A DNA stretch of 64,000 nt. Origin: Cranoglanis bouderius. Lineage: Eukaryota; Chordata; Actinopteri; Siluriformes; Cranoglanididae. The position numbers were made by a program, and so were the translations under genes. Below are positions 1-10,794 of the stretch, piece after piece. The stretch covers positions 9,242,810 to 9,306,809 of the forward strand of contig CM042546.1 in NCBI GenBank assembly GCA_023630585.1, in the 5' to 3' direction. The notes below the pieces were generated by a model. That model did no database searches, had not been told where the DNA came from, and was given only the letters and a program-made list of their open reading frames with translations. How positions within the stretch are numbered: the stretch's first letter is position 1; each line of letters opens with the position of its first letter.

Positions 1-209
1 AATTAAGTATATTTGAAAGAACCAGAAATCCAAGAAGCAAAAAAAGTCAAATAAATAGAGTACTTATTATTATTATTATTAATATTATTATTATTATTAT
101 TATTGCTATTAATAATATTCGATACAAACACTTTACTTTACGTTAGCAATGTAGCCCCGGCGCTAAGCTAAAGCCATTTCCTGATCCGCTGTGTGTGGAA
201 TAATGAGCT

Positions 210-245
<36 letters not shown>

Positions 246-1890
246 GGTTCAGCTGAATTAATAATGAATAATTACTGTCTGTGGTTCGAGGTCATTTAGT
301 GTGTGAGATTTCAGCGAGTTCACAAGTTTAAATCTGGCTGTAATTTGTGGTGGTATTTTGGGAAAAGTTGTTCTCTCTCCCTCCCTTCCTCCTGCTGTTC
401 TTGCCCAAACGGGGGTTAGCGTGTTGTTTTAAACTCACTCGAGACACAAAAGCTTTATTTCATTGCTCCACGGCTTTGTCTGGTTTAAACGTTAGTGTGT
501 GTGTTATTAGTGTTAGCCGAGTTCTGTCCTGTATACACACCAGAAAATAAAAACTAAACAGGATAACTGTCTGATTAGCAGTCGTAGCACGGTCCGGAAC
601 AACGCTAGCTCGGCTAGCTCGGCACACAGCCTCCAGAAAAATGCTAACAAGGAAAATCGTAACTCGTCTACTTCACAAAAATTGTCTGATGACAAAAGAT
701 GTTTAGCCATTCCTGTGTTTTTTTTTTGTTTTGCAAGTTAAAAATCTGTTACAATTTTATAGTACAGAACGTATAGATACATTTAATATTGTTAGCTAAA
801 CATGGAGAGCTAGCTAGCTAAAAGTGATATATAAAATAGAGCTAGCTGGCTAGTTACACCAAACTCAAACCCAAACGTAAGTAGCTAGCTAGATAGGAAG
901 CTAGCTAGCTAACTAGCTTTGCTATATTGAAGATACACCCGTGATCAATTCCTGATTTTCTTTTTGTTTAATTTTAAATAAAGCTAGCTAAGAGCGCCAT
1001 ATATAGACATCTGAAATAGAGCTAGCTGGCTAGTTACTGTACATCATGGGTAGCTAAAGCCAAACAGAAATTAGCCAGATTGGTACTTAGCTGCTTTTGT
1101 AGTAGCTAAACATAGCAGACATAGCTAACTAACCACTAATAATTTCTTTTTTTTTTTTTTAATAAATAAATACATTAATATATTTAATAATAAATTGATC
1201 ATTTAAATAGTAATATAATGTATAAATATAATTACATTAATTATTTTGCAGATTAATAGTTTAAATAAATAAATAATTTTAAAAATTAAAATAAATTTGG
1301 CTCGCTGTCCTGATCCCGTCAGATGAGGTCAAAAGTCAAGCATGGCGAATGTCAACGTTCCCGAAGCAAAATGAAAATCAAATCATGACTATTTGTTTTC
1401 TTGCTCTAATTCCCACGAGCCTCTGCTTCACATCAGACCTAAAATAGATCCGCTATGGCGACGCGGCCTGTGACGTGACCTCCACGTGACCTCGGGGATT
1501 CCTTGAGGGGACGTTTCACGCTGAAACGCACTTCCAGCTTTTCCCTCGTTTCTCAAGCGTTAATGAGCGAGCGTTAGCGTTCCAGGCCCGAGGTCGAGGC
1601 TGGGCTTTCTGCGAGAAACTTTTCACAGCTGAAAGTTTGACGTGCCTCTCTCAGCATAAACCGAGCCGAGCGGTGTGGAGGCTCAGACGTGACGTCACGG
1701 GGCAGGAATTCACCTCACTCACCTCTAATGTGAGTGAACTCTATAGTGCAACTCTATAGTGCAACTCTACAGCACTCAGTCTCGTGTGTCCTGAAACACC
1801 AGAACGTGACACGTCTACAATTATACTAATTTAGGAAACGTGAAAGATTTAAGATGATTAAACCCTGAGTCTGGAGCTCCTACTCATCGT
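1..1890. other. Non-coding flank, AT-rich then more complex sequence
   Basis: No coding exon is supported. An (ATT)n array lies at 64-110 and a (TG)n array at 213-243. Between about 790 and 1120 the palindromic octamer GCTAGCTA and variants recur many times. From 1140 to 1290 the sequence is very AT-rich. From about 1300 to 1720 it becomes CpG-containing and complex, with a perfect cAMP-response palindrome TGACGTCA at 1690-1697 and a CACGTGAC E-box near 1482. That part is a candidate regulatory element (inference only). Confidence 0.5.
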
Positions 1891-1894
1891 TTAT

Positions 1895-2195
1895 CTGAGA
1901 CTAGCACAGTTCTGTTAAATAATACTCCTGAGACACACACTCCTGAAATAATACTCCTGAGACACACACTCCTACAAAATAATACTCCTGAGACACACAC
2001 TCCTACAAAATAATACTCCTGAGACACACACTCCTACAAAATAATACTCCTGAGACACACACTCCTACAAAATAATACTCCTGAGACACACACTCCTGCA
2101 ATAATACTCCTGAGACACACACTCCTGCAATAATACTCCTGAGACACACACTCCTGAAATATTACTCCTGAGACACACACTCCTTAAATAATATA
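1895..2195. repeat. 31-bp minisatellite
   Basis: About nine head-to-tail copies of a unit containing ACTCCTGAGACACACACTCC followed by an A-rich AATAAT linker. The period is 31 bp in the most regular part (ctcctg at 1985 and again at 2016). Copies at the right end lose a few bases. The open frames on the minus strand here are products of the repeat. Confidence 0.9.
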
Positions 2196-2350
2196 TAGTG
2201 AAATACTCTGTACTAAATGTGTGTGTGTGTGTGCTAATATGAACATTTATTAGCATATTTACAGTAGGTAAAGTACTGAGAAACACCTGTACACACACAC
2301 ACACATTTGTACAGCACACACTTATGTACACGCACAAACATTTGTACATA

Positions 2351-3796
2351 CAGTATCTCACAAAAGTGAGTACACCCCTAAGTGAAAATGTCCAAATTGG
2401 GCCCAATTAGCCATTTTCCCTCCCCGGTGTCATGTGACTCGTTAGTGTTACAAGGTCTCAGGTGTGAATGGGGAGCAGGTGTGTTAAGTTTGGTGTTATC
2501 GCTCTCACACTCTCTCATACTGGTCACTGGAAGTTCAACATGGCACCTCATGGCAAAGAACTCTCTGAGGATCTGAAAAAAAACAATTGTTGCTCTACAT
2601 AAAGATGGCCTAGGATATAAGAAGATTGCTAACACCCTGAAACTGAGCTGCAGCACGGTGGCCAAGACCATACAGCAGTTTAACAGGACAGGTTCCACTC
2701 AGAACAGGCCTCGCCATGGTCGACCAAAGAAGTTGAGTGCACGTGCTCAGCATCATATCCAGAGGTTGGCTTTGCAGAATAGACGTATGAGTGCCGCCAG
2801 CATTGCTGCAGAGGTTGAAGGGGTGGGGGTTCAGCCTGTCAGCGCTCAGACCATACGCCGCACACTGCATCAAACTGGTCTGCATGGCTATCGTCCCAGA
2901 AGGAAGCCTCTTCTAAAGATGATGCACAAGAAAGCCAGCAAACAGTTTGCTGAAGACAAGTAGACTAAGCACATGGATTACTGGAACCATGTCCTGTGGT
3001 CTGATGAGACCAAGATAAACTTATTTGGTTCAGATGGTGTCAAGCGTGTGTGGTGGCAACCAGGTGAGGAGTACAAAGACAAGTGTGTCTTGCCTACAGT
3101 CAAGCATGGTGGTGGAAGTGTCATGGTCTGGGGCTGCACAAGTGTTGCCGGCACTGGGGAGCTACAGTTCATGAATGCCAACATGTACCGTGACATACTG
3201 AAGCAGAGCATGATCCCCTCCCTTCGGAAACTGGGCCGCAGGGCAGTATTCAAACATGATAACGACCCCAAACACACCTCCAAGACGACCACTGCCTTGC
3301 TAAAGAAGCTGAGGGTAAAGGTGATTGACTGGCCAAGCATGTCTCCAGACCTAAACCCTATTGAGCATCTGTGGGGCATCCTCAAACGGAAGGTGGAGGA
3401 GCGCAAGGTCTCTAACCTCCACCAGCTCTGTGATGTCGTCATGGAGGAGTGGAAGAGGACTCCAGTGGCAACCTGTGAAGCTCTGGTGAACTCCATGCCC
3501 AACAGGGTTAAGGCAGTGCTGGAAAATAATGGTGGCCACACAAAATATTGACACTTTGGGCCCAATTTGGACATTTTCACTTAGGGGTGTACTCACTTTT
3601 GTTGCCAGCGGTTTAGACATTAATGGCTGTGTGTTGAGTTATTTTAAGGGGACAGCAAATTTACACTGTTATACAAGCTGTACACCCACTACTTTACATT
3701 GTAGCAAAGTGTCATTTCGTCAGTGTTGTCCCATGAAAAGATTTAATAAAATATTTACAAAAATGTGAGGGGTGTACTCACTTTTGTGAGATACTG
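2351..3796 (+). mobile_element. Tc1/mariner-family DNA transposon, nearly full length
   Basis: The element is 1446 bp and is bounded by TA dinucleotides (2349-2350 and 3797-3798), the target duplication expected for Tc1/mariner. The outer 29 bases at each end (2351-2379 and 3768-3796, beginning CAGTATCTCACAAAAGTGAG) are perfect inverted complements. A second copy of the repeat motif lies inside the right end at about 3557-3606, giving the direct-repeat-within-inverted-repeat arrangement common in fish Tc1-like elements. The left side carries one continuous copy to about 2406. It sits in a CA-rich stretch. The perfect outer ends suggest fairly recent arrival, but the transposase gene inside is broken. 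Confidence 0.95.
2540..3551 (+). pseudogene. Tc1-like DD34E transposase, inactivated
   Basis: This would encode the cut-and-paste transposase of the surrounding element, which binds the inverted repeats through an N-terminal paired-like helix-turn-helix region and cuts DNA with a DDE catalytic core. The probable start is the ATG at 2540 (MAPHGKELSEDL). That frame is offset by one base from the rest, so a single-base indel, probably in the A-run near 2576-2583, breaks it. The main frame then covers 2658-3551 but is cut by an in-frame TAG at 2961-2963. The N-terminal half retains the GRPKK linker. The C-terminal half retains all three catalytic positions: WSDETK, HDNDPKHTSK and DLNPIEHLWG, with 34 residues between the last two acids as in DD34E enzymes. 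The block before the second Asp looks slightly shortened relative to my memory of related copies. It is not expected to make active enzyme. Confidence 0.93.
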
Positions 3797-3842
3797 TATA
3801 CACAAACACTTGGGCACACACTCACATTCTCCTGCATGATGC

Positions 3843-3913
<71 letters not shown>

Positions 3914-4421
3914 TAGTGAATGAATTTAGAATTGTTAGTCTATTTAGTTAGTCTTGGAGGATTTGTTTTCAGTGTGGCGTTAGTTTATAATTTAATGACT
4001 GTATTTAGTTTTTGTGTTGTTTCGGTTGCTCCACACATTGGAGTGGTGTGTGTGTGTGTGTGTAAGGGAGTGTGTGTGTGTGTGTGTGTGTGGATGAGGT
4101 GTTCTCACAGGAGTGTGTCCTCTGACCCTCAAACTGTTTTATTTTTCAGACGCCCGCCGTTTCTCCCCCTGCTGCAGCCGCTACATTCTTCATTCATCTC
4201 TCTCTCTCTCTTTTTCTCTCTCCATCTCTCTTTCTCTCTCCATCTCTCTCTCTCTCCCCATCTCTCTCTCTCTCTCTCTCTCCCCATCTCTCTCTCTCTC
4301 GCTCTCTCTCCCCTCCGCAGCTGCAGTGAGAAAAGTGAAAAGCTTCCCGCCTTTTGTTTGTCTTTTCTTTGCTCCAACGGCCTCGACAGTGAACGAGCTG
4401 CATGCTTAAAACCTGAAATCA

Positions 4422-4460
<39 letters not shown>
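3797..4460. repeat. Cluster of CA, TG and CT microsatellites
   Basis: (CA)n occupies 3848-3910, interrupted (TG)n 4045-4093, a 120-bp (CT)n-rich tract 4196-4315 and (CA)n 4423-4460. The apparent Ser/Leu-rich and Arg/Glu-rich proteins here are translations of the CT tract. The short complex sequence between arrays shows no gene. Confidence 0.9.
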
Positions 4461-4462
<2 letters not shown>

Positions 4463-5297
4463 GGGTCAGCGAGTCCACACGCTACACAATGATGGTGTTA
4501 AAATCATCCAAACTAAAATTTCACGCTTTTTAACTGCATCATTACAAAATGGTGCCTTTTTTTTCCCCACACAAATGAAATACTCGCTTCTGATTGGTTG
4601 CCGAGGCGTCCGTCGTTTTCTTATATATTCCTTACTATAAACGTTATGTAACCATGTTTAGAATGTAACCATGGTAACGAGCATAAATTACAGTTTGACC
4701 TAGGGTGGTATTTACGCTTCTCCATCAAGCTCCTAAATAAAGACAGAAAAATTAAAAACAATTACGATCTAAAATCATTATAATTTAATGCACTGAATAA
4801 GTAACTTTTTTATTTTCCTTTCCGTAAATTATTTTAATATATACACAATACGATATAAAATACTTCACTATGTATATTATTCATCTGTTTATTATAAAGT
4901 TGTTGTCAAAACTAAATATTTATTATATTAAAAAAAAAGAATTTATGAAACTAAATAATAAATAAAAATAAAAATATTAATATAATAATAAGATAAAAAA
5001 AAGATAAAAATATTACAATTTAATAGCAGCACGTGATATTTCTGTAAAACTGTAACAGAATTATTTAGCATTTCATATCATGGTTCGTACCTCACCGTAA
5101 CTGTGGGGGGGGGGGGTGAGGGGGGTGAGGGGGGGAATCAACAATTTAACACCACACACCTACATCTGTGCTTTTTCTTGAAAAAGATTTTCTTTTTAAA
5201 ATGTGATGTGCTAAAGAAATTCACAATAAAACAACATACAGTTACAGTTTTAGTTATGTAAAAAAAAATTTTTTAATGATTTGTAAACAAAAGTAGC

Positions 5298-5345
<48 letters not shown>

Positions 5346-5633
5346 CTTTTTTTCCCCTACATACAAAACAACTGCAAAAAAACTGAGCATTTAATTCCCT
5401 TTACTCGTTGTTACCCCCGAGCGAGGGCACGGCGGCGATTTCGTTAACAAAGAAACACAAACGAACACTTTTATTAACACAACAAGAAATAGTCAGGGTA
5501 CTTTTTTTTAAGGACATTTTTATTCCTGAGCCTCTAATTGCCCACCTGCTGGGTTTTTTTCCTGTTCCGAGGTGACAGCAGATGAAAACAAGTCCCGTTT
5601 TTTTTAACGTGAATTTAGAATGTAAATGGGGCC

Positions 5634-5702
<69 letters not shown>

Positions 5703-5844
5703 AAAGCCCCTCTCACCAACCTCATACAAATTTCTCTCTCCACAAAAGCAACTGCAACTGAAAACACAAAAACCACCTTAATTTTTTATATTATTTTTTT
5801 AACATCATAATATTTACACCGCGTTAATGCCCCCGCTTTAATAT
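4461..5844. other. AT-rich non-coding stretch with simple repeats
   Basis: No gene is seen. The stretch holds an (AAT)n array at about 5298-5345, a (CT)n-(CA)n compound array at 5635-5698, and the G-rich run listed separately. The remainder is A/T-rich sequence with many A and T homopolymers. Confidence 0.5.
5104..5136 (+). repeat. G-rich run with quadruplex potential
   Basis: Three long G-runs (about 13, 6 and 7 bases) are separated only by TGA. The first run is long enough to supply two tracts, so the segment satisfies the usual G-quadruplex pattern on the plus strand. Length variation or assembly error is likely here. Confidence 0.6.
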
Positions 5845-6235
5845 ACGATCGTTTCCATAGTAACAGCTCGTTCACAGGGACTATTACGGTTCAGCGAATA
5901 AAAATAATAATCGATATGATTTTAATTTTCTGTAAGGAGACATTTATTTATCGAACTCTGATGGAAGGAGTCTCCAGTGTCAGCACCTTGTAACAGTCAG
6001 AGGTGAAGCTGGAGCTTTAAGTTTACGCTCCTTTGCGGTAATAAACAACCCACAACAAGCTGCGTTTTTTTTTTTTTGTCTTATTAACTTTGAGAGAAAA
6101 ATTAATGTTTAAGAAATTTCATATCTGTAAAACGTCAGAACAGGAACTAACCTTTTTTTTAATGGAGGTTCCACATTGTTAAAAGTAACTACAAATGGAT
6201 AGTAAAGCACAATGTGTCGTTCATCTTGCGAGACT
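5845..6235 (+). mobile_element. Dispersed inverted-terminus repeat family, internal part (copy A)
   Basis: Shares a long, recognisable string of blocks with other sites in the window: GTAACAGCTCGTTCACAGGG (5868-5887), GGAAGGAGTCTCCAGTGTCA (5963-5982), AACAGTCAGAGGTGAAG, and further right CAGAACAGGAACTAAC and AACTACAAATGGATAGTAAA. The same blocks occur in the same order at 47250-47425 and 42745-42889. No open reading frame is retained. The family is probably a non-autonomous DNA transposon. Its termini are seen at 15673 and 42866-42889, not here. Confidence 0.7.
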
Positions 6236-6820
6236 TCCAGGTTCAGAGGCCACGCCTTCACCTTCAAAGAGACTGAAGACTGACACAGAGGCCACACCTC
6301 CTTCACTGAGACTGACAGGGAGATTATGCCTCCTTCATGGAGACTGACCAAGAGGCCATGCCTCCTTCAGTGAGACTGACACCAAGGCCACGCCTCCTTC
6401 ACTGAAACAGAGGCCACGCCTCGTTCACCGAGACTTACCAAGAGGCCACGCCAACTTCACTGACACAGAGGCCACATCTCCGTCAAAGAGATTGAGAGAG
6501 GCCACACCTCCTACACTGAAACTGACACTGAGGCCACTCCTCTTTCACTGAGACTGACCAAGTGGCCATGCCTCGTTTACTGACACTGATCAAGAGGCCA
6601 CGCCTCCTTCACTGAGACTGACCAAGAGACCACACCTCCTTCACTGAGACTGACCAAGAGGCCACGCCTCCTTCACTAAGACTGACCAAGAGGCCACACC
6701 TCCTTCACTGAGACTGACCAAGAGGCCACGCCTCCTTCACTGAGACTGACCAAGAGGCCACGCCTCCTTCACTGAGACTGACCAAGAGGCCACGCCTCCT
6801 TCACTGAGACCGACATAACA
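6236..6820 (+). repeat. 32-bp minisatellite (GGCCACGCCTCC type)
   Basis: About 18 tandem copies of a unit reading GGCCACGCCTCCTTCACTGA followed by GACTGACCAAGA. The period is 32 bp (CCAC at 6726 and 6758). The left copies are divergent and the right five or six almost identical, suggesting recent expansion at the right edge. A related array with a 36-bp unit lies at 38150-38450. It directly abuts dispersed-family copy A. Confidence 0.93.
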
Positions 6821-7487
6821 CAGGTACTACGTGGCACATTTTCTCTTAAGAGACGTCGGAAATGTTCCCGCATGATCGTGTGATATAACAAACCGTAATG
6901 TTAAACAACGCATTAAAATTGTCTGGCTTTAGCCGAGTGCGTTTGTAAAAGATAAAATAAAATTAAAACGAGTGACCGCTCCACAGCGCTGAGATCCACA
7001 GCTTGAGTTATGCCTAATCTCATCGCAAAACATTTCGGAAATGAACATCCACACCCCTGATGGAAACATTTTATTGTATTATTGCTCGGTAATTAAACTA
7101 AATCTTTTTTTCCCTTTACGAATCTTGAATACTTCGTAGCATCGTTAGCGTTGTCTAAAACACGTAAAGACAACGCTAATAAAACCGTTCCCTCCTAAAA
7201 CCATTCCCTCCTAACCCCCTTGTCGTGTGTTTGGGGATCCTCCCGGTTTGTAGCAGACACCCCACACACTCTCACACACACACACCCACACACACACACA
7301 CACACACACCCACACCCCCACACCCCACACACACACACACCCACACACACACCCACCCCCCACCCCCGTCCCCCTCCTCCTCATGTATTTTGAAGGCATC
7401 CGTGAGCTGAATACTAATGAGCGTTTTTTTTGTTTTTGTTTTTTGGGAGATTGATTTCCATTTGGAAGCGGGACGAGGGGTCCTCTT

Positions 7488-7527
<40 letters not shown>

Positions 7528-8367
7528 CCCCTCGTTTCTTTTAAACCGCTCTTTTTGTTCGACGCTGACCCACAATCACGACGACGCCTCGCTCCTGATT
7601 TAGATTTTTTTTTTTTTTTTTTTTGACGCGTTAGCCACATGCAAGCTAACAAACTAACATTATGAGGCATTATGTTTGCCTCCATTTTAGGGGTGGGGTT
7701 CCCGCCCTCGTTTTATTTATTTATTTGTTTGTTTTTATTTCGGAGCACGGAATTGTTTTCTCCGCATGCTGAGAGACCTCCGGGACGTGTACTCTCATCG
7801 TGCCGCGATCCAATGATTCTGTATTGTTTACGAATATAAGGAAAGCTTCAGAACTTTTACCCCGGGCGAGCGGTTTGTTTAGAAACGGAAGCGAATCTCT
7901 CGTCTCAAAACTAACGGACAAATCCGCGTCCGAAGGTTTTGCCAAAAGTCATTATGGGATTAAAACGGACTCGGGAGCCGCAAACACGCTTGTTTAAGCT
8001 TAATACGTGTTCAGTACGTTATTGTACATAGTTTACAGCAGTGTAGAAACACAAACTGCTAACAAACTGCTAGCAAAACTAAATAAAAGTATCACCGAAT
8101 TTAATGTCTGGCTAAATAAACTAACACGGAAATGTATATTTAATCAGTGATTTTAATTATTAAATCATTGTTTTTAATGTAATTATTTAAATTTTTGATT
8201 TTAATTATCAAATCATTATTACTTTTTTTTTAAATGACAATTAGTTTGAATTGTACTTAATTTAAAAAAGTATATATTTTAATGAAACTTGGCCATTTTA
8301 AAGATTCAGCACAAAATGTCTAATCCGAGTGTGTACCTGTGATTAGAAAAAAATTAAAGAATATCTC

Positions 8368-8419
<52 letters not shown>

Positions 8420-8934
8420 ATATCTCAGTAAAGTGTACCATGACGTCACGATATTAATACGGTATCGTCGTATCACCCAGCTCTAATCTGAACAGAGCGG
8501 TAAAAATATCAGGAGTAAAAGAGCAAAAATCATCATAATAATCATTTAACACACAACACGTCTGATCAAAAATGTCCATCAGACCTTTTTTATTTTCCGT
8601 CCTTCGCTTCTCTATCCCTTTATTCTCGTTCTTTTTTCCCCCCTCCCTCTTTATTAGCTCTCCCGAGAGTATAATCTCTCTGCCGCCTACGTGTTAAGTA
8701 CGTACCTGGCAACCATGTGAGAACATGAAGGCTAAATTCTGTTCACCATTTAGGGCTAAAAAAAAAAAACAAAAAAAAACAAAACAAAAAAAAAGGCGAA
8801 GTAGCTGAAAGAAATGAGCGTTACAGCCCGGGTTTACGGCGCACAATAACCAAGAATAGCACTTTAGTGGCGCCGGATAATGAAATAATAACCAGAGATC
8901 TGTGTAGATTAGATTTGGTTCCAACTAAATATCC

Positions 8935-8972
<38 letters not shown>

Positions 8973-9315
8973 TCCCAGCTGTGAAAATGCTGATTCTTGC
9001 TCTTGGTTCCAGAAAAGGAAAGAAATCAGAATAAAAATCGCAAGTTCTCAAGATACGCTTGCATTGAGGACGGGGTAGAGGGGTACCAATACTTCGTGCA
9101 GCGCGGCACACGGACTACAATCAGTATTTATGCACTGAAAAAGTGATCTGTTTATGTTTAATGGGGGGAAAAAACATTTAAAACTTTTTTTTTTAAACTT
9201 ATTTTATTAAAAGACGACGTGAGACGGAAATTGGAATCTTTCCTTCACAGTTTGTCAGTATTTGAGTGGGCGGGACTTAATCTGTACTCTATAACCTCTC
9301 CACTAATTACTCTGA
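6821..9315. other. Non-coding sequence with several microsatellites
   Basis: No gene is seen. Simple repeats: C/A-rich (CA)n at 7258-7380, (CT)n at 7491-7526, a T-run at 7605-7624, (CA)n at 8369-8416, an A-rich patch at 8759-8794 and (CA)n at 8936-8970. A perfect TGACGTCA palindrome lies at 8441-8448 beside the 8369 array. The sequence at 7730-8000 is complex and open in one frame for 65 codons, but it has no recognisable domain and no splice context that I can support. Confidence 0.5.
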
Positions 9316-9374
9316 AACCACCCCCCCACCCCACCCCCCCCTTAAAGGGTACACAAACTTTTGCACACGACTGA
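9316..9374. repeat. C-run next to a solitary Tc1-type terminus
   Basis: Runs of 7 to 9 C separated by A at about 9318-9341 can form a quadruplex on the minus strand. They are followed by GGGTACACAAACTTTTGCAC, which has the look of the right-hand terminus of a Tc1-like element. A similar terminus in the opposite orientation is at 45521-45547. No element body is attached. Confidence 0.45.
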
Positions 9375-9379
9375 ATCTG

Positions 9380-10245
9380 CAGATTTTTGCGCACAGCAAA
9401 TGCTGACACACATCATTCCGGGAAAACTCACTTTTCCAAACCCGATTTTTTTGGCTTTGATTGTGAGGATCAATCAGGCGAAATGAAAAGGACGACAGAA
9501 ACGCCGACATTTCCCCCTGACGCTAACGCTAACACTAACGCTCGTCTCTCTCTCCCTCCCTCGAGCGGCCCGCGGCTTCAGAGTCGCTCGTTTTCTCTCG
9601 CTCTCGTTTCGTCTCGTCGCTCTTTGAGGAACGAGGCGACGCCACATGCTCTTCTTCCTCTTCCTCCGCTTCTCCAGTCAAGTCTAGCAGTGTTTCCAAG
9701 CGGGCAATAAAGACGGCGTGGGGCTCCGGGCTAACGACACAGAGGCCGTCGATCTTGGCGCGAGCTAACGATTAGCACACGGCGGAAAAGCGGAGTTAAG
9801 AGACGAGAGATCAAACAGGAGGGAAAGAAAATGGAAGCACCACAAGGGCCACTTTGCTGTTTGAACGCTTTAGCCAGGAATAACAATCCATAATTCATGA
9901 GCCTCCGTCTAGCCCACAGACACACAGCCAACGTAGCATTTATTATTCATCGCGCACACCTCACGTGTCGAGCTTTCAGACTAATGGATTGCAAGTGCAA
10001 AGGGTTTTGAAGTTTTCCCGTGTTACACGCATCGAGGGCAAGCCATCTCCGTTTCTTGCTACGTGGAAACGAAAAAGGTTAAACCGGCGGAAATTAACGG
10101 GTGGAATTAGCGTTGGGTGGGAAACGTAAACACAAAGCTTCACAAAGCCGAATATTAACCATAACGTTGTACACCGAATAAAATCTGCTGAGGAATGGAG
10201 GATTCCTTCGAGTGTGTCCTTCTTACTCTGAGTCATGCTAGTCGG
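9380..10245. other. Complex, motif-rich non-coding block
   Basis: This block is free of simple repeats and minisatellites for more than 800 bases, unusual in this window. It includes AACAATCCATAATTCATGAG around 9880-9900, combining a SOX-type AACAAT and homeodomain-type AATT cores, and a TATTATTCAT stretch near 9940. Open frames of 65-107 codons occur on both strands with no family resemblance. I read it as a candidate conserved non-coding element flanking sox4. Conservation cannot be tested from one sequence. Confidence 0.3.
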
Positions 10246-10794
10246 CTAGCGCGCACACACACACATGCACACACGCACACATGCACACACACAACGTGGG
10301 AGAATTCCACACTGAGGTCATCCACCTCAAATAAACCCAAGCAAATGAGAAAAGGCCTTTGACAGTTCAGAACTATTTTTATTTCTCCAGACGCGCTTGG
10401 CCCGAAGGTCGGAAAACGTTTACTTAATCACATCATCCATACCAGCTGACCTTCATAAGCATGAACAGTCTGACAATAAATAGCGATTTTCATGAATAGA
10501 TAACTTGTTAAACATTCTCAAAAAAAATAAAAAAAAATAAATAAAAAATTGCACATTGTCCTTCACCCCAATTTTAGTCAATCAGCCGTTTTGATGTCAG
10601 ACGTCTGCGTATTTCTGCATTTTTGTTTCCATTGAAGATACAACACAACATAATAGAGCTTATAATTTATTATTAGACTTAGTGTATTATATGCTATTAT
10701 TAGTTATTTATTGTACTATTAATTAGTACTATTAGTGTTATAGGATTTATTGTGTATTATAAGCTTTGTTAAAGTATTGTAATATAATATAGCC
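10246..10794. other. CA array, then candidate regulatory patch, then AT-rich sequence
   Basis: (CA)n with TG and CG interruptions lies at 10251-10293. The segment 10350-10520 is complex and carries CTGACAATAAATAG near 10469-10482 and TGAATAGATAA near 10493-10503, patterns often seen in HOX/MEIS- and GATA-type enhancers. From 10530 on the sequence is AT-rich and grades into the 31-bp array. No gene is seen. Confidence 0.35.

Noticed and set aside
2610..3620. Minus-strand open frames of 89-200 codons over the 2351-3796 element
   Set aside because: They are antisense shadows of the transposase gene. The plus strand carries the recognisable DDE motifs.
7211..7685. Cys/Val/Gly-rich and Arg/Glu-rich frames around 7.3 kb
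   Set aside because: Products of the (CA)n and (CT)n microsatellites. The same explanation covers the similar frames at 4.0-4.4, 13.2-13.5, 18.2, 19.6, 25.6-25.9, 29.0, 30.2-30.7, 31.3-31.8, 49.0-49.8 and 60.8 kb.
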